A stretch of 36,054 bases of DNA, taken from positions 1 through 36,054 of the forward strand of contig JAGHSJ010000408.1 of the NCBI GenBank assembly GCA_018065935.1. Direction: 5' to 3'. Position numbers and translations under genes: made by a program. Origin of the DNA: Candidatus Kurthia equi (lineage in GTDB: Bacteria; Bacillota; Bacilli; Bacillales_A; Planococcaceae). This document shows, piece after piece, positions 34,553 to 36,054 of this stretch; the stretch's first letter is position 1, and each line of letters starts with the position of its first letter. The notes under the pieces are model-generated. The model was given only the letters and a program-made list of their open reading frames with translations, searched no databases and was not told the origin of the DNA.

Positions 34553-35542
34553 TTATAAATTACTAGCAAGTTCAATTTGATTTAATGCCTTCTCTAATTC
34601 ACTAAAAGCCCTGTATGCTTCTAACAACGTTACTTTTTTAAAGATGATTTTTTCTCCCGATTTTAGTTGGGCAAATTTATGTAAATCTGCCGAAATCACT
34701 TGAGCAATTCTTGGATATCCACCCGTCGTTTGACGGTCTGCTAATAAAACAATTGGCGACCCATCATTTGAAACTTGAACCGTTCCATTCACAATTGCTT
34801 CTGAAATTAATTCTTTATTATTGTGGCGTTCTAGCTTTTGACCAGACAAACGATAGCCCATTCTATCTGATGCAACATCAATTATAAAGGGCGTTTTCTC
34901 AAAATTTTTCTTAGTTTCATCACTAAACCACTCATACTCATTTCCTTCTACAAAACGAATAATTTTTTCACGTTCATTTATTGAATAGTCCCTTAATCTC
35001 ACATGCCATTTTGTTCCTTTAAACGAAGTGTTTTTTATCAAAAGTTGATTTTTCAAATCTTTTTTATTGGTATTCATAGGATTAAGGGCAATTGTATCAT
35101 TATTCTTTAGCGCTCTTCCTTCATAACCACCAAAAGAAGCTCTCAAATAGGTGCTTTTACTTCCAAGTACTTCATCTATATTAAATCCTCCACAAACAGA
35201 TAAATAACTTCGTAAACCACTTGGACTACCTTTAAATTTAAGTATTTTATTTGCTCGAACAACAACAGGTCTCCATTGAGGAACTTTTTTGTTATCAATG
35301 CTTGGATTTAAGTCTCCTCCCGTTATGGCAATTAATGTATCCTCACTAAAATGAAAAGAAGTACCACGCATTGTAATTTCAATTGCTGCTTCACTTCGTT
35401 TATTCCCTAATATAATATTTCCAATTTGTAAGGCATATGAGTCCATAGCGCCACTAACGATAATTCCTAAATTTTGATAGCCTATACGCCCTAAATCTTG
35501 AACAGTTGCTAATGTTCCACTTTTAATACAAGTAAGCAACAT
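34553..35542 (-). CDS. pxpC: 5-oxoprolinase subunit C (biotin-dependent carboxyltransferase/KipA family)
   Basis: A 329-residue subunit of the ATP-dependent PxpABC 5-oxoprolinase, which opens 5-oxoproline to glutamate. Hallmarks are the start TVQDLGRIGYQNLGIIVSGAMD, ITGGDLNP, the SYLSVCGGF block, SDRMGYRL and the C-terminal DRQTTGGYPRIAQVI. The ATG at 35542 is preferred over an in-frame GTG three codons earlier because GGGTGA lies just before it; the gene starts within a few bases of the pxpB stop, so they are translationally coupled. B. subtilis KipA is the homologue once described only as a kinase-regulatory protein. Confidence 0.9.
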   Translation of the reverse strand: MLLTCIKSGTLATVQDLGRIGYQNLGIIVSGAMDSYALQIGNIILGNKRSEAAIEITMRGTSFHFSEDTLIAITGGDLNPSIDNKKVPQWRPVVVRANKILKFKGSPSGLRSYLSVCGGFNIDEVLGSKSTYLRASFGGYEGRALKNNDTIALNPMNTNKKDLKNQLLIKNTSFKGTKWHVRLRDYSINEREKIIRFVEGNEYEWFSDETKKNFEKTPFIIDVASDRMGYRLSGQKLERHNNKELISEAIVNGTVQVSNDGSPIVLLADRQTTGGYPRIAQVISADLHKFAQLKSGEKIIFKKVTLLEAYRAFSELEKALNQIELASNL

Positions 35543-35543
35543 C

Positions 35544-36054
35544 TTATTCACCCGCCTCTATTTGAAAATATTCTTCTTCTGAAATTGGTTTAAATCGGAC
35601 CCATTCTCCTGCATTTAATAAAGTCGGCTTTTCTTTTTCAGGTGTGAAAAGCTTTTTAGGGGTTCGGCCAATAATCTGCCACCCACCTGGGGTAGCAATA
35701 GAATAAATCCCTGTTTGTTCGCCAGCAATTCCCACTGACCCCGCTTCTATTTTCAAACGAGGTGTTTGTTTTCTAGGAGTGGCAATTTCTGCATCTACCC
35801 CTGCTAAGTAAGGAAAGCCAGGCGCAAATCCCAACATATAAACGAAATAATCTTTAGAACTATGCTTTGCAATAACATTCTCTATAGATAAATTATTTAT
35901 GCAAGCTACTTCATCTAAATCCGGACCAAATTCACCACCATAACATACAGGGATTTCTATAATTTTTTTCTCATCGTTTTCTACAATGAAAGACTGATTT
36001 AAAAGTTCTTCAACTTTCTGTTTCACCAGTTTATATGGATCATCTATATTATTT
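35544..36054 (-). CDS. pxpB: 5-oxoprolinase subunit B (KipI family), truncated by the window end
   Basis: The C-terminal 169 or so residues of a protein normally around 230-240 long; the frame runs open off the right edge, so the true start is outside. Conserved blocks are IPVCYGGEFGPDL, the GFAPGFPYLAG motif, TPRLKIEAGSVGIAG and TPGGWQIIGRTP. With the coupled pxpC it forms the PxpBC complex of 5-oxoprolinase; pxpA is not in the window. An internal ATG at about 36026 exists only as an artefact of reading a truncated gene. Confidence 0.9.
   Translation of the reverse strand, partial: NNIDDPYKLVKQKVEELLNQSFIVENDEKKIIEIPVCYGGEFGPDLDEVACINNLSIENVIAKHSSKDYFVYMLGFAPGFPYLAGVDAEIATPRKQTPRLKIEAGSVGIAGEQTGIYSIATPGGWQIIGRTPKKLFTPEKEKPTLLNAGEWVRFKPISEEEYFQIEAGE

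Overview
The window is low-GC, AT-rich DNA with strong AGGAGG-type ribosome binding sites, frequent TTG and GTG starts, U-tailed hairpin terminators, an S-box riboswitch and a LiaIHFSR-type envelope-stress operon. This is a chromosomal segment of a Bacillales bacterium. The combination of a class Ia-like NrdA/NrdB reductase, a short methionine-linked homoserine dehydrogenase and a lysine 6-dehydrogenase-like cluster fits a Planococcaceae member (Lysinibacillus/Solibacillus-like), but that placement is inference. There are no rRNA or tRNA genes, intact IS elements, prophage modules or CRISPR arrays.

Layout. 1-1.4 kb: membrane-anchored PdaC-like polysaccharide deacetylase. 1.4-5.4 kb: a minus-strand operon of aldehyde dehydrogenase, saccharopine/lysine-dehydrogenase-like protein and glutaryl-CoA-dehydrogenase-like flavoprotein, read here as a lysine catabolic unit. 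5.5-7.6 kb: an AIM24-family protein, then a decayed patch with a methyltransferase pseudogene (frameshift plus nonsense) and a probable GGDEF-domain remnant. 7.7-10.3 kb: an exported or membrane-tethered HEFGH metalloprotease, then a convergent pair of unknown protein and D-2-hydroxyacid dehydrogenase. 10.5-14.1 kb: nrdA-nrdB, preceded by a long AT-rich leader carrying two NrdR boxes 31 bp apart. 14.7-16.1 kb: a 57-residue membrane protein and a membrane metallophosphoesterase.

16.2-19.8 kb: liaI-liaH-(terminator)-liaF-liaS-liaR, with no liaG. 20-21.3 kb: an XRE-TPR (RRNPP-like) regulator. 21.5-24.5 kb: a VanRS-like two-component pair separated by an open frame for a 45-residue membrane peptide with no canonical start codon. 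24.6-25.8 kb: an EamA transporter and a small HTH protein transcribed divergently from overlapping promoters. 26-29 kb: an unknown protein, then a TetR gene and an HrtAB-like ABC exporter with a perfect 11-bp inverted-repeat operator over the exporter promoter. 29.2-31.9 kb: methionine genes, hom (no ACT domain, own promoter) and metY behind a SAM-I riboswitch. 32-36 kb: SLC13-type anion transporter, NfrA-like flavin oxidoreductase, and the 5-oxoprolinase subunits pxpC and pxpB (pxpB cut by the window end).

Most genes are ordinary core or accessory Bacillales genes. The best leads are the lysine-degradation trio, the start-less membrane peptide frame between the response regulator and kinase, the TetR/HrtAB operator architecture, NrdA without a full ATP-cone, and the terminator that splits the lia operon.
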